A DNA stretch of 64,000 nt from the NCBI GenBank assembly GCA_035362835.1, contig DAOSDY010000003.1:248001-312000 (forward strand), read 5' to 3'. Below are positions 34,062 through 43,595 of this stretch, piece after piece. This stretch comes from Melioribacteraceae bacterium. GTDB lineage: Bacteria; Bacteroidota; Ignavibacteria; Ignavibacteriales; Melioribacteraceae. A model generated the notes under the pieces. The model worked only from the letters and a program-made list of their open reading frames with translations, was not told the DNA's origin and ran no database searches. Each line of letters starts with the position of its first letter. The first letter of the stretch is position 1. The position numbers and the translations under genes were made by a program.

Positions 34062-36488
34062 TCAGATTCTCTTCAATACTACCATAGTCATATCGTCATG
34101 CTGAGGGTAGTTATCAACAAATTTTCTAACATCCTTTAGAACAAGATGGATCAATTCTTTTGCCGGAAGATGCCTGTTTTTTTCAAGCAGTTTTACGAGT
34201 GTATCTTCACCATACTGATCGTGTTTCTCATTCATAGCTTCCGTAAATCCGTCGGTATAGAGAACAAACAGATCCCCTCTTTTTATTTCAATCTCTTCTT
34301 CTTTAAGTGTCGAAGAAAATATTGATCCCTCTTCCAATCCAAGAGCCATTCCCTTACTTAAAAGAAGGCGTGTTCCGGCGGCTTCCTGACTGCACAAAAT
34401 TCCGGGATTGTGTCCTGCCCGCGAATAGGAAATAGTGTTATTATTCACGTTGAGAATTGCATAGAACATGCTTACAAAAGAATTCTTTTCAATTGTTTTA
34501 TAAAGCAGCCTGTTCACTTTTACAAGTACATTGGAAGGTGAAATATTCTCCTCTGCGTGTGCCTGGAGAATCCCTTTTGTAAGTGTCATATAAATTGCCG
34601 CGCCGATTCCTTTACCGCTAACATCGCCAATTGCAATTCCGACCTTGTTGCCGCTCAGCTTTACAAAATCGTAATAATCGCCTCCGGCTTCTACAGCGGG
34701 AATTGAAATACTTCCGATTTCATAACCCGGAATAACCGGTTCCTCTTTCGGAAGAAGACTTAGCTGAACTTTTGCCGCAATTTCCATCTCCTTCTTCAGT
34801 CTCTCACGTTCTGAAATTCTCTGGACATGCGACGGTAATCCGTAATTACCCAGAATAAATTCTTCTTTCCTGATACGGCTTACCAGATATATTACCGGGA
34901 TTGCAAGATATGCTATGATCAGAATTGCAAAGTTCCAGTCGTATGCCGGATTATCGGCAGCGTACAAAACATATCCGCGCGATACAAGAATAGAAGTGAA
35001 ACTCAAACTTATAATTGTTAGAAGATCGAATAGAAAATAAATGTATGCAATGCCGCATCCGAAAATAAATCCGGCAAGCAGGTTGATTGCGAAGTTATTC
35101 AACGAAGGGGGAGTGGAAGCAATTACAAACGCGAGAGTTGTTACTAACCCGGAAAGCAGAATTGAAACCCACTTCCTTTTCCATCTCTGATAAGAGATGT
35201 TTACAATAAAAAACGGAACACTGATCGCGGCTAAAATTGATACAGACGCACCTTCCAGAATAGTTGCAAGCACCGGGATGTAAGAAGCGAATCCCTCCAT
35301 CAATCCTGCCGGTGATAGAAAAATCTTTGCTTCAGGTTTATTGAGTATTAAACCGACAACCAGGTAACTGAATGCCAGTGCATTGCCGAGTACAAAACCT
35401 TTAAAGAGAGCCGTTCCGGAATCGATTGCAAAAAAATGTCCCTTTATAAATGCGTCTATCCCTTTCAATTTGCCTGGCCATAAACTCCTCGCATATGACT
35501 CCCCGACTGTCCATGAAGCAAAAATTAGTATCGACATAAAGAATGAAATGATCAATCCGTTCACAAGAAGAACAATTATCTTAGTATAGAGGAAAGAGAC
35601 ATCACCTATCATCGCGCCCTGCCCGATTGCGGGCCAGTAGTTAATCAGATTGATAAGGGATAGTAGAAAATATAAAATAAAAAAGATTCTTCCGACGCTT
35701 ATCCAGACTTCGCCCTGATGATATTTCTTTAAGAAAAGATAGAATGCGAGTATGATCAGAAAAATCACAAAAATTACTGATACAGTTCCGTAGATAGCTT
35801 CACTGGCTTCAAAATATTCACGTTCCTGTTGAGGGACTTCAAAGTAGTAGGAATACCCTCCAATGGTATTACCCGATACACGGGATGTAATAACGATTTT
35901 TGCATTGAGGCGCGGTTCGGTCCTTTCCCATCGGAATGAAAAATCGGTCCTGTTCCTGAAATTCTCTTCCCTTGTTTCGATCAGTTTCATTTCCCGGAAA
36001 TCATTTCCGATCTCGTTTGAGAGATAAAGTGAAATCAGCTCGGTCGCTTCGGACTTAGACAGAGATGGTATTGTAGTCGTGTCCGTTAATGTCTTGTTGA
36101 ACCCGAATATCTCGCCTGTGTTGGAAACATCAACTGTGTAGGATAACTGCTGCATCTGTCTCGGAAGGTTTTGATGAAAGTAAACTGTCCAGCTCAGGTT
36201 AGACCATTTTTCGTTCCAACCGTAATTTTTAAATTCCTTTCCGCCGAGTTTTTTAATTATATACCTGATTTCCACTGGTGAATAGTCGAGAAAAGCTTCC
36301 ACGTAAAATTTATCCGGATCGATATTCTGTTGAGTCAAAAATTCTTTTGCAATCTCTACGGCTTCCGGCCGGGTAGTTTTCAATTCCATACTTTCATATG
36401 GGTTTAGCGGGTAAAAAACTATTATGAGACCTAAAATGGCAATCCAGGAAATGATCCAATAACGATGTGAAGCAAAATAATTTTGCAT
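34062..36488 (-). CDS. Membrane SpoIIE-type (PP2C) phosphatase with periplasmic PepSY-like region
   Basis: The 808-residue protein has an N-terminal membrane segment, a periplasmic part (about 30-230) with two PepSY-like repeats (AVEIAKEFLTQQNIDPDKFY; KSEATELISLYLSNEIG), a multi-span region (about 235-540), then a cytosolic SpoIIE/PP2C domain. The phosphatase motifs are present: AGGDYYDF, IGDVSGKGIGAA, DGFTEAMN and HDDMTMVVLK, so the metal-binding Asps are in place. Such enzymes dephosphorylate anti-sigma-factor antagonists. No such antagonist gene is nearby. Signal sensing by the periplasmic part is inference. Confidence 0.88.
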   Translation of the reverse strand: MQNYFASHRYWIISWIAILGLIIVFYPLNPYESMELKTTRPEAVEIAKEFLTQQNIDPDKFYVEAFLDYSPVEIRYIIKKLGGKEFKNYGWNEKWSNLSWTVYFHQNLPRQMQQLSYTVDVSNTGEIFGFNKTLTDTTTIPSLSKSEATELISLYLSNEIGNDFREMKLIETREENFRNRTDFSFRWERTEPRLNAKIVITSRVSGNTIGGYSYYFEVPQQEREYFEASEAIYGTVSVIFVIFLIILAFYLFLKKYHQGEVWISVGRIFFILYFLLSLINLINYWPAIGQGAMIGDVSFLYTKIIVLLVNGLIISFFMSILIFASWTVGESYARSLWPGKLKGIDAFIKGHFFAIDSGTALFKGFVLGNALAFSYLVVGLILNKPEAKIFLSPAGLMEGFASYIPVLATILEGASVSILAAISVPFFIVNISYQRWKRKWVSILLSGLVTTLAFVIASTPPSLNNFAINLLAGFIFGCGIAYIYFLFDLLTIISLSFTSILVSRGYVLYAADNPAYDWNFAILIIAYLAIPVIYLVSRIRKEEFILGNYGLPSHVQRISERERLKKEMEIAAKVQLSLLPKEEPVIPGYEIGSISIPAVEAGGDYYDFVKLSGNKVGIAIGDVSGKGIGAAIYMTLTKGILQAHAEENISPSNVLVKVNRLLYKTIEKNSFVSMFYAILNVNNNTISYSRAGHNPGILCSQEAAGTRLLLSKGMALGLEEGSIFSSTLKEEEIEIKRGDLFVLYTDGFTEAMNEKHDQYGEDTLVKLLEKNRHLPAKELIHLVLKDVRKFVDNYPQHDDMTMVVLKRI

Positions 36489-36539
36489 TATTTCCCGCCT
36501 TCGGAAATTTATAATAATATCTGTTGTTTTAAGACGGCT

Positions 36540-36570
36540 AAAAAATAGAAAGGTTTATAATCAGTAGCAA
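36540..36570 (-). promoter_or_regulatory. Candidate promoter of the SpoIIE-type phosphatase gene
   Basis: On the minus strand TTG (36568-36570) and TATTTTTT (36540-36547) are 20 bases apart, fitting the TTTG / TAnnTTTG pattern with a mismatch in the last base. The start codon lies about 50 bases downstream. Confidence 0.4.
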
Positions 36571-36610
36571 TTTTAAGATTTTTTTGATTTCAATCCTGCT
36601 CGCAATTATT

Positions 36611-37018
36611 TCATGCAGCTTCAAGTTTGCGCAAGTATTCACCAAAATCCCGGTCTGATCCGAGTATATGATTAATTGTCCAATCTTTCAGGTAATCGAT
36701 GGTTTTAATACTGAGCAGCAGGTTATTCCTTATTGAATCCTGCTTGAATTCAGAAAGCTTTCCGATAAATTCCTGGTGCTCCTCAATATGCTTATTAAAA
36801 TCCGGATAGAGATTAAGGGACTGCATCTCTTCTTCCAGTTTGAAATGATAAATAGTGTATTCTTCAAGACGGTTTATTACCCCATTCATAATGAATTGAG
36901 AAGTCCCGATTCTCTGCGCATCGTATAGGTCATTTATTATTTCAATAAGCCTTCTGTGCTGGTCATCAATTACACGAATGCCAATACTGAAGGATTCCTT
37001 CCAGGTGATATTAGACAT
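36611..37018 (-). CDS. Bacteriohemerythrin
   Basis: A 135-residue single-domain hemerythrin with the full set of di-iron ligands: His in IDDQHRRL, YHFKLEEE (His and Glu), NKHIEEH (two His), and INHILGSDRDF (His and Asp). The family binds oxygen or iron reversibly and is linked to oxygen sensing or storage in microaerobes. It lies upstream of the SpoIIE phosphatase gene on the same strand with a 122-base gap, so it probably has its own promoter. Confidence 0.93.
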   Translation of the reverse strand: MSNITWKESFSIGIRVIDDQHRRLIEIINDLYDAQRIGTSQFIMNGVINRLEEYTIYHFKLEEEMQSLNLYPDFNKHIEEHQEFIGKLSEFKQDSIRNNLLLSIKTIDYLKDWTINHILGSDRDFGEYLRKLEAA

Positions 37019-37177
37019 TTAATTTTCCTCTATATACAATGATATTATCGAATAATAACCGGATTTGTTTAGATTAGAATTTTTCAACTTCTACCTGTAC
37101 ACACATTATTTAAAGAAATTACGATGAGCCCGTAAAAATCGTTATATTCGCATAATAAAAATCAATCCTGATCTATT

Positions 37178-39409
37178 ATGAAAGAACCTGTTGTCGATAA
37201 AAATTTAGCAATAGAGCATGGTTTAACCGTTGAGGAATATGACCTGATCTGTGAACGGTTAGGACGAATTCCCACATATACCGAACTCGGAATCTTTTCT
37301 GTAATGTGGAGTGAACATTGCAGTTACAAGAATTCAATTGCACTTCTTAAGACGCTCCCGAGAAGCGGCGGTAAACTTCTGGTTGGTGCGGGTGAAGAGA
37401 ATGCGGGACTGGTAGATATAGGAGACGGACAGGCGATCGCATTCAAAATTGAGAGCCATAATCACCCCTCTGCTGTCGAACCCTATCAGGGTGCCGCAAC
37501 CGGTGTCGGCGGAATTCTTAGAGATATTTTTACAATGGGTGCCAGGCCGATCGCATGCTTGAATTCGCTCCGTTTCGGCCCGCTTCAGGACGCCAGAACA
37601 CGTTACCTGTTTGAAGGTGTTGTAAAGGGTATTGGAGATTATGGAAATTGCTTCGGTGTTCCTACTGTTGCAGGTGAAGTTTATTTTGATGAATCCTACA
37701 GGACAAATCCGCTTGTAAATGCTATGGCCATCGGAATTGTGGATACCAAACATGTTGCCTCTGCTACTGCCCACGGTAAAGGAAATCCTGTAATGATTGT
37801 CGGCTCATCTACAGGAAGAGATGGAATCCATGGCGCAACTTTTGCCTCGGAAGAGATTTCGGAAAAATCGGAAGCCAAGCGCCCTTCGGTTCAGGTTGGA
37901 GACCCTTTCACAGAAAAACTGCTTCTCGAAGCAACACTCGAAATTATTAAACAGGGTTTGATTGTTGGAATTCAGGATATGGGTGCTGCGGGAATCTCCT
38001 GCTCTACATCCGAAATGAGCGCTAAAGGGGAATCGGGTATGAATATTAATCTCGATATGGTTCCTCTTAGAGAAGACGGTATGAGCGCTTACGAAATTAT
38101 GCTTTCCGAAAGCCAGGAGAGAATGCTGGTTGTTGTTAAGAAAGGGAACGAGGAGAAAGTAAAAGAAATATTTGATAAGTGGGACCTCAACTGCGAAATT
38201 ATCGGAGAAGTGACAGATGATAAAAAACTCGTTATAAACCACAACGGGAATATAAAAGCTGAAGTACCTCCCTTCGATCTCGTCCTGGGTGGTGGCGCTC
38301 CGGTTTATATTCGCGATACTCAGGAACCTCAATATCTTTCTCAGACAAGAAATTATGACTTGAAGTCAGTTCCGGAACCGGAATGCATCGCCGAAACATT
38401 CGAGAAAATTTTAGGATCGCCGAATATCGCGTCAAAAAAATGGGTCTATGAACAGTATGATTCCATGGTACGAACAAATACAATTGTAGGCCCCGGCTCG
38501 GATGCTGCGGTTATTTATATAAAGGGAACAAATAAAGCCATAGCTGCTAAAACAGATTGCAACGGCAGGTACGTTTATCTTAATCCAAAGGAAGGCGCTA
38601 AGATTGCTGTTGCGGAGTCTGCTAGAAATGTTGTTTGCTCTGGTGCCATGCCTCTGGCTATTACAAACTGTCTTAATTTCGGAAATCCGTATAAACCGGA
38701 AGTCTACTGGACTTTTAAAAAAGCAATTGAAGGTATGGGGGAAGCATGCAGATTCTTCAATACCCCTGTGACCGGTGGAAATGTAAGTTTTTATAATGAA
38801 AGTCCCGATGCTGCTGTTTACCCGACCCCGGTTATAGGAATGGTTGGCCTTATTGAAAAAACTGAAAATGTTACAACCGGAGAATTTAAGAAGGAAGGAG
38901 ACCTGATATACTTGCTTGGTGAAGATTATGAAGAGATCGGAGGAAGTGAATATCTTAAAGAGGTTCACGGACTTGTAACAGGCGAAATACCCAAAATCGA
39001 TTTGCAGACTGAAAAAGATCTTCATAATATACTATTAGAGCTCATTGATTCCCGGTTGATTAATTCGGCTCATGATGTCTCGGAGGGTGGAATACTGGTT
39101 AGTCTAGCCGAGAGCTGCATTATCAATAAAGAAAAAATGATCGGCGCCAAAGTGAATATTCATATTAAAACCAGAGAGGATTTTACCTTCTTCTCCGAAA
39201 GTCAATCCAGAATTATTGTCTCGGTAAGTCCGGAGAACAGAGAGAAGTTCGAGAAGTTAGCCTCTCATAGTTTCACTCCGTTTACCTGTCTCGGTGAAAC
39301 TGGCGGTAAGAGTTTAAGGATAAACGATCAGTATGAATTCCAGCTGGAACTTCTCTCTGGTATCTATTACGATTCGATTGGAAAGAAGATGGACCATATA
39401 AAAGGATGA
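37178..39409 (+). CDS. purL: Phosphoribosylformylglycinamidine synthase, small-type PurL subunit
   Basis: At 743 residues this is the PurL of three-part FGAM synthases (with PurS and PurQ), not the 1300-residue single-chain type. Key segments are present: MWSEHCSYKNS near the start, ESHNHPSAVEPYQGAATGVGGILRD (ATP and metal binding), and IQDMGAAGISCSTSEM; the C-terminal half repeats the AIRS-like fold (GGNVSFYNE, SAHDVSEGG). It catalyses FGAR to FGAM in purine synthesis. No purQ or purS is in this window. The yihY gene follows after one base. Confidence 0.96.
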   Translation: MKEPVVDKNLAIEHGLTVEEYDLICERLGRIPTYTELGIFSVMWSEHCSYKNSIALLKTLPRSGGKLLVGAGEENAGLVDIGDGQAIAFKIESHNHPSAVEPYQGAATGVGGILRDIFTMGARPIACLNSLRFGPLQDARTRYLFEGVVKGIGDYGNCFGVPTVAGEVYFDESYRTNPLVNAMAIGIVDTKHVASATAHGKGNPVMIVGSSTGRDGIHGATFASEEISEKSEAKRPSVQVGDPFTEKLLLEATLEIIKQGLIVGIQDMGAAGISCSTSEMSAKGESGMNINLDMVPLREDGMSAYEIMLSESQERMLVVVKKGNEEKVKEIFDKWDLNCEIIGEVTDDKKLVINHNGNIKAEVPPFDLVLGGGAPVYIRDTQEPQYLSQTRNYDLKSVPEPECIAETFEKILGSPNIASKKWVYEQYDSMVRTNTIVGPGSDAAVIYIKGTNKAIAAKTDCNGRYVYLNPKEGAKIAVAESARNVVCSGAMPLAITNCLNFGNPYKPEVYWTFKKAIEGMGEACRFFNTPVTGGNVSFYNESPDAAVYPTPVIGMVGLIEKTENVTTGEFKKEGDLIYLLGEDYEEIGGSEYLKEVHGLVTGEIPKIDLQTEKDLHNILLELIDSRLINSAHDVSEGGILVSLAESCIINKEKMIGAKVNIHIKTREDFTFFSESQSRIIVSVSPENREKFEKLASHSFTPFTCLGETGGKSLRINDQYEFQLELLSGIYYDSIGKKMDHIKG

Positions 39410-39410
39410 T

Positions 39411-40358
39411 ATGATTAAATTCAGGATATTCAAATATATCGGATCATTCATTCCTCTTCCTATATTCAGAAAAATTCTGGAATTCGTAAAACATTACTTT
39501 ATAGGATTATTTAAAAGGATAGATCAGAATAATCTTTTCTTTGCCGGTGCCGGTATCGCGTATTCGTTATTCCTTGGTATGATACCGCTTATCCTTCTTA
39601 TCTTCTCTTTGTTAAGTAACATTTTTGATGTCAAAACTCTTCAGGAACAGATTTTCCAGATAATCGATACTGCCATACCCTATCCCGTCTATGCCGCTTA
39701 TATGAAAAAAGTAATTGAGACCCGGCTTCCGGAGTTTGTTGGGTATCGTACAATTGTCGGTTATGTTGGAGCTATTGGTTTATTGATTACATCAACATGG
39801 ATTTTCAGCAGTATGCGTACAATCTTAAACCAGATTTTTCATACAAAGATTCAGAAGAACGCATTTATCGGGATGCTGAGGGATCTGGGGATGGTTATCC
39901 TGCTTGTCATTTTTATTTCACTTTCAACTTTTGTTTTTCCTATTATAAATTTGACACTCGAAGTTGCCCAGACATCGGAGATGATGAGCAAGTTTAACGT
40001 GAGCCAACTCTGGAATTTTATAGTGCGGATTATGTCGCTATTGATAATGCTGGCCATGTTTTTCGCTCTCTATTATCTTATACCTTATGAAAAACTTCCG
40101 AAAAGGGTTGCGCTTCTTAGTGCATTCTGGACAACTCTGCTTTGGGAAATTGCCCGAAATGTTTTCGGCTATTATATTCAATACTTTTTCAGTTCGAATG
40201 CTCTCTACGGCGCATTCGCTTTAATCGTTGTTATTTTATTCTGGGTTTATTATTCGTCATGCATTTTTATTATTGGGGCTGAAATTGGACAGCTCTTCAG
40301 GGAAAGACTATTGCTGAAGAAAAAAAACAAAGTGATCAACAATAATCTCCCTGTCTGA
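39411..40358 (+). CDS. YihY/BrkB family membrane protein
   Basis: The 315-residue protein has about six membrane segments and the family pattern: RIDQNNLFFAGAGIAYSLFLGMIPL near residue 40, TWIFSSMRTILNQIF, LYYLIPYEKLPKRVAL and NALYGAFALIVVILFWVYYSS. The family was once called ribonuclease BN, which is a misannotation. Function is unknown. The start overlaps the purL end region (one base between), so translation may be coupled. Confidence 0.9.
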   Translation: MIKFRIFKYIGSFIPLPIFRKILEFVKHYFIGLFKRIDQNNLFFAGAGIAYSLFLGMIPLILLIFSLLSNIFDVKTLQEQIFQIIDTAIPYPVYAAYMKKVIETRLPEFVGYRTIVGYVGAIGLLITSTWIFSSMRTILNQIFHTKIQKNAFIGMLRDLGMVILLVIFISLSTFVFPIINLTLEVAQTSEMMSKFNVSQLWNFIVRIMSLLIMLAMFFALYYLIPYEKLPKRVALLSAFWTTLLWEIARNVFGYYIQYFFSSNALYGAFALIVVILFWVYYSSCIFIIGAEIGQLFRERLLLKKKNKVINNNLPV

Positions 40359-40441
40359 ATTTATTTAACAGGTTATTAAATCAGTCTACTTTTTTAATCG
40401 AGTACTAACAAGGATAATTATAAACACTATACGGATTTACT

Positions 40442-41404
40442 ATGACTTCAAAAAATAAAATCTTTAATTCCTTTTTATCGACCGTTTTTGCATTATCTCT
40501 ATTAATACTCCCTGCAGAAAAGATCTTTTCACAATCCATGCCCCTTGCTGAGAAACAACTGAATAACGAGAAAAAAGAAAAACTTCTTACTCAGGAAGAA
40601 AAGGAATCGGTAAAAGCCAGAAAGCTTAGAGTAAAGGAGAGGACAAAATTTGCATATTATAATGAAGACGGAAGTTTCTCTGCTCAAAAAGTACTTTTAG
40701 AAAAAGTCTATTTCGATGAAAAAGGAAATAGAACCGAACAGATAATTTTGAAAGCTGATTCACTTCTGGACAAGCGGTTTACATATGATTACGATTCGCT
40801 TGGTAATAATATAAAGAGTGAAATCTATAACGAGTACGATAATATAATATTCAAACGTGAATCCGTTTATAATGATAAATCGAAAGAGATTTCCCGAAAA
40901 TACTGGGAAGCCAAATCAAAAGGGGAAAGTAATGCTGAACTGAAATACAACGATCAGAACCTCCTCAGTGAATTGATTGCATACAGACCAAACGGAAAAA
41001 TTGCATCGATTGTTAAAATGATTTATGAAAATGGACGCCTTGCAAGCGTTGAAACGCATAACGACAAAGGAAAAATTCTGGATAGATCGATTTTGAATTA
41101 TGATGACCGCGGAAATATAACAAGCGAAATTTTTACTACACCTAAAGACACAGCTGCATTCAAGTATACATATAATCCGGACGACTATCTCATTAAATCC
41201 GAATACCCCGACGCAACCCGATATATGGATTACGACGAGAACGGAAATGTGATTGAAGATAAGCAGATTTACTACACCGGTGAACGCGAATTCAAGGTGA
41301 GGTTTTCCTATTATGATAACGGACTCATCAAAGAGGAAATCAGATATTCGGCGGACGATAAACCTTCATTCTATTCCGTCTTTGAGTACGAATTCTATAA
41401 ATGA
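40442..41404 (+). CDS. Exported protein with YD-like repeats
   Basis: A 320-residue exported protein: signal peptide to about residue 30 (ends FSQS), then repeated YD-type units such as YDSLGNN, YDDRGNI, YDENGNV and YYDNGLI spaced by about 20 residues, as in RHS/YD-repeat proteins. These units usually bind carbohydrate or form a beta-shell. It has no toxin domain. Its stop overlaps the start of the beta-CASP gene by four bases (ATGA), so the two are translationally coupled. Confidence 0.75.
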   Translation: MTSKNKIFNSFLSTVFALSLLILPAEKIFSQSMPLAEKQLNNEKKEKLLTQEEKESVKARKLRVKERTKFAYYNEDGSFSAQKVLLEKVYFDEKGNRTEQIILKADSLLDKRFTYDYDSLGNNIKSEIYNEYDNIIFKRESVYNDKSKEISRKYWEAKSKGESNAELKYNDQNLLSELIAYRPNGKIASIVKMIYENGRLASVETHNDKGKILDRSILNYDDRGNITSEIFTTPKDTAAFKYTYNPDDYLIKSEYPDATRYMDYDENGNVIEDKQIYYTGEREFKVRFSYYDNGLIKEEIRYSADDKPSFYSVFEYEFYK

Positions 41405-42777
41405 TTAGTTTATTGCCTCTCGGCAGTACTTCTGAAATCGGTGCGACCTGCTTTTACCTTAATATCTCGGGTACCGGCATTCTTCTCGATTGCGGAATTG
41501 ACCCGAAAAAAAAAGGAATCGAATCTCTCCCCGGTTTTGCACTTCTCGAGGATCTTCCGCTCGATTTCGTTCTAATTAGTCATTCTCATCAGGATCATAT
41601 CGGCTCTCTCCCGTTTCTCGTCCAGAAATTTCCATATGTCATTATTTACTCAACCGCACAATCAAAAGAAATTGCAGATGTAACTCTTCACAATACCGCG
41701 AATATATTAGCTCAAAATGCTGATCCGGAAAATAATCTGAAGATTTACACTCACGAAGAGATCGACCTTCTAGTGAGAAGCATTCGCGGGGTCGATTATA
41801 AAGAGAGGATTGAACTCAAAGGGATGCGGCATAGTTCCGTTGAACCTGTCAGAATATCTTTCTACGATGCCGGACATATTCTCGGCTCAGCTTCCATTCT
41901 GATTGAATTCTCGGGCAGAAGAATTTTATTTACCGGTGATATCAATTTATCTGACCAATCGATAATGATTCATGCCGACCTGAAAGGGATTAAAAAAGTA
42001 GACCTGCTTTTACTCGAGACTACATATGGCTCCACCGATTCGGCAATACTTGGAACCTGGAAGAGCGAAGGTGACCGCTTAACTAAAGCCGCTAATGAAA
42101 TTCTGAATAAAGGGGGTTCCGTATTAATCCCTGCATTTGCTCTCGGTAAAACACAGGAATTGCTTACCCTGCTTTATGACCGGATGATGAAAGGAAAATT
42201 GACTGAGACCGGAATTTACACTGGCGGAGTCGGCAGAGAAATTTCTGCTTTATACGACCGGAACCGGTTTATTACAAGACGTAAAGAAAAAAATCACGTC
42301 CTAAAAGAAATACCTCAGAAAAATATTTTTGAAGTTGAAGATTACAATTACTTTCTAAAAAATCCTTCAATTGTACTTGTCTCAAGCGGGATGTTGCTTC
42401 CCGGAACAACTTCTTTCAAGTTACTTAATTATTGGTTAAATCAGCGGGAGTTCGCTGTTTTCGGAGTAGGGTATATGGACGAGACAACACCCGGCTACCG
42501 GCTTATGAATTCTTCCAGAAATGATGAGATCCGGCTAACCGACTTCAGTTCACCTCAAAAAGTTAAATGCCTTGTCGAACGCTTTTATTTCCCTTCTCAT
42601 GCCCGGAGGGAGGATCTTCTTAAAATTGTTGAAATTGTTAATCCGGGCCGGATTTTTCTTATTCACGGTGATAAAGAGTCGATCGACTGGGTCGGTCGGA
42701 ATATACTTCAGAAATTCGAACGGATAAGCATTAATACTCTTTCCGAAGGAAATATGATTTCGGTCTGGAAAAGTTAA
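41401..42777 (+). CDS. Metallo-beta-lactamase/beta-CASP nuclease-like protein
   Basis: The 458-residue protein shows the MBL motif SHSHQDHIG (HxHxDH) near residue 60, then the beta-CASP pattern LLLLETTYGS near 205, and a C-terminal RMMBL part with FPSHARREDLLKIV and HGDKESIDW. This layout belongs to CPSF-73-like RNA nucleases. It overlaps the YD-repeat gene by four bases. RNA substrate is inferred; the acidic and His metal ligands are intact. Confidence 0.87.
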   Translation: MISLLPLGSTSEIGATCFYLNISGTGILLDCGIDPKKKGIESLPGFALLEDLPLDFVLISHSHQDHIGSLPFLVQKFPYVIIYSTAQSKEIADVTLHNTANILAQNADPENNLKIYTHEEIDLLVRSIRGVDYKERIELKGMRHSSVEPVRISFYDAGHILGSASILIEFSGRRILFTGDINLSDQSIMIHADLKGIKKVDLLLLETTYGSTDSAILGTWKSEGDRLTKAANEILNKGGSVLIPAFALGKTQELLTLLYDRMMKGKLTETGIYTGGVGREISALYDRNRFITRRKEKNHVLKEIPQKNIFEVEDYNYFLKNPSIVLVSSGMLLPGTTSFKLLNYWLNQREFAVFGVGYMDETTPGYRLMNSSRNDEIRLTDFSSPQKVKCLVERFYFPSHARREDLLKIVEIVNPGRIFLIHGDKESIDWVGRNILQKFERISINTLSEGNMISVWKS

Positions 42778-42821
42778 ACTGTCTTTAAAATCTTTTGATT
42801 TACACTTGTCCACTTAATTTT

Positions 42822-42829
42822 TATATTTG
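42822..42829 (+). promoter_or_regulatory. Candidate -7 box upstream of the DsrE gene
   Basis: TATATTTG matches TAnnTTTG exactly; the nearest TTTG (42794-42797) is 24 bases upstream, slightly long. If used it gives a leader of about 175 bases before the DsrE start. Confidence 0.4.
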
Positions 42830-43012
42830 ATACCGTTAGGAGGTAAAATTCAATCCGCAACTCTAATATTCATTCAAGATGAGCGGGGTGATCTTAAACT
42901 TTGTTCTGGTTTATTCAAACTGTTTGCGTTACTTGAACAAATTTGAAATGTAATCGGAATTGTAAATGGAATCACCGATTGTTTTTCTAAATTCAATTAA
43001 GGAGGATTCTGA

Positions 43013-43516
43013 ATGAAAATTTCAAAACTCATCATTCTATTAGTAATTGTTGCAATGGCTTCTTCAATTGCACAAACAAAAAGCACCACATCAAAAAGCA
43101 AAACCGTTAAAAAAACCGAACCGGTTGAGCAGTATGTTCCGCCTCCGCCACCACCTCCGGCTAAGGATGGAGTATTGATCCATCTCTCGAGCGGTATGGA
43201 TAGCCCTCAAAGAGTTTTAATGGCTTTAACTATGGGCTTAAAAATGGCCGATGATCACGATGTTTATATCTATATCGATATTAGTGCCGTCCACATTGTA
43301 TTGAATAATTCAAAGAGTCTTGAAATGCCTAAGTTCGAACCGTCAAAAATTCTTATCGATAAAATTCTGAACAAGGGAGTCAGAATTGCCGTTTGTCCCA
43401 CCTGCCTGGAGTCTGCAAATAAAACACAGTACGATTTAATGAAAGGTATAAAACTAGCCAATAAAAACGATTTCTTCGATTTCACTCAGGGAAGAATTCT
43501 TACGCTCGATTATTAG
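43013..43516 (+). CDS. Exported DsrE-like protein
   Basis: A 167-residue protein with a signal peptide, a Lys/Ser/Thr linker and a seven-proline run at about residues 44-50, then a DsrE-like domain: DGVLIHLSSGMDSPQRVLMAL, DVYIYIDISAVHIV, and GVRIAVCPTCLES with two cysteines (CPTC). DsrE-fold proteins carry sulfur on a Cys in sulfur relay or tellurium/sulfide metabolism. An exported member may act on periplasmic sulfur; this is inference. Strong Shine-Dalgarno GGAGGA. Confidence 0.82.
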   Translation: MKISKLIILLVIVAMASSIAQTKSTTSKSKTVKKTEPVEQYVPPPPPPPAKDGVLIHLSSGMDSPQRVLMALTMGLKMADDHDVYIYIDISAVHIVLNNSKSLEMPKFEPSKILIDKILNKGVRIAVCPTCLESANKTQYDLMKGIKLANKNDFFDFTQGRILTLDY

Positions 43517-43530
43517 TTTTTAAAAAGGAG

Positions 43531-43564
43531 TGTCCGATTGGTGGGAAGCCAATCGGACATTTTA
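43531..43564 (+). terminator. Intrinsic terminator of the DsrE gene
   Basis: TGTCCGATTGG pairs perfectly with CCAATCGGACA across a 7-base loop and is followed by TTTTATT. It lies 14 bases after the stop, between convergent genes. Confidence 0.85.
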
Positions 43565-43595
43565 TTGCATCGAGGATCTGTAAAAGAAAAATTAA

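Noticed and set aside
37334..39025. Minus-strand ORFs up to 197 codons inside purL
   Set aside because: PurL is unmistakable on the plus strand; these are antisense shadows.
39411..40358. Ribonuclease BN label for YihY
   Set aside because: YihY/BrkB proteins are multi-span membrane proteins; the RNase BN name is a known misannotation.
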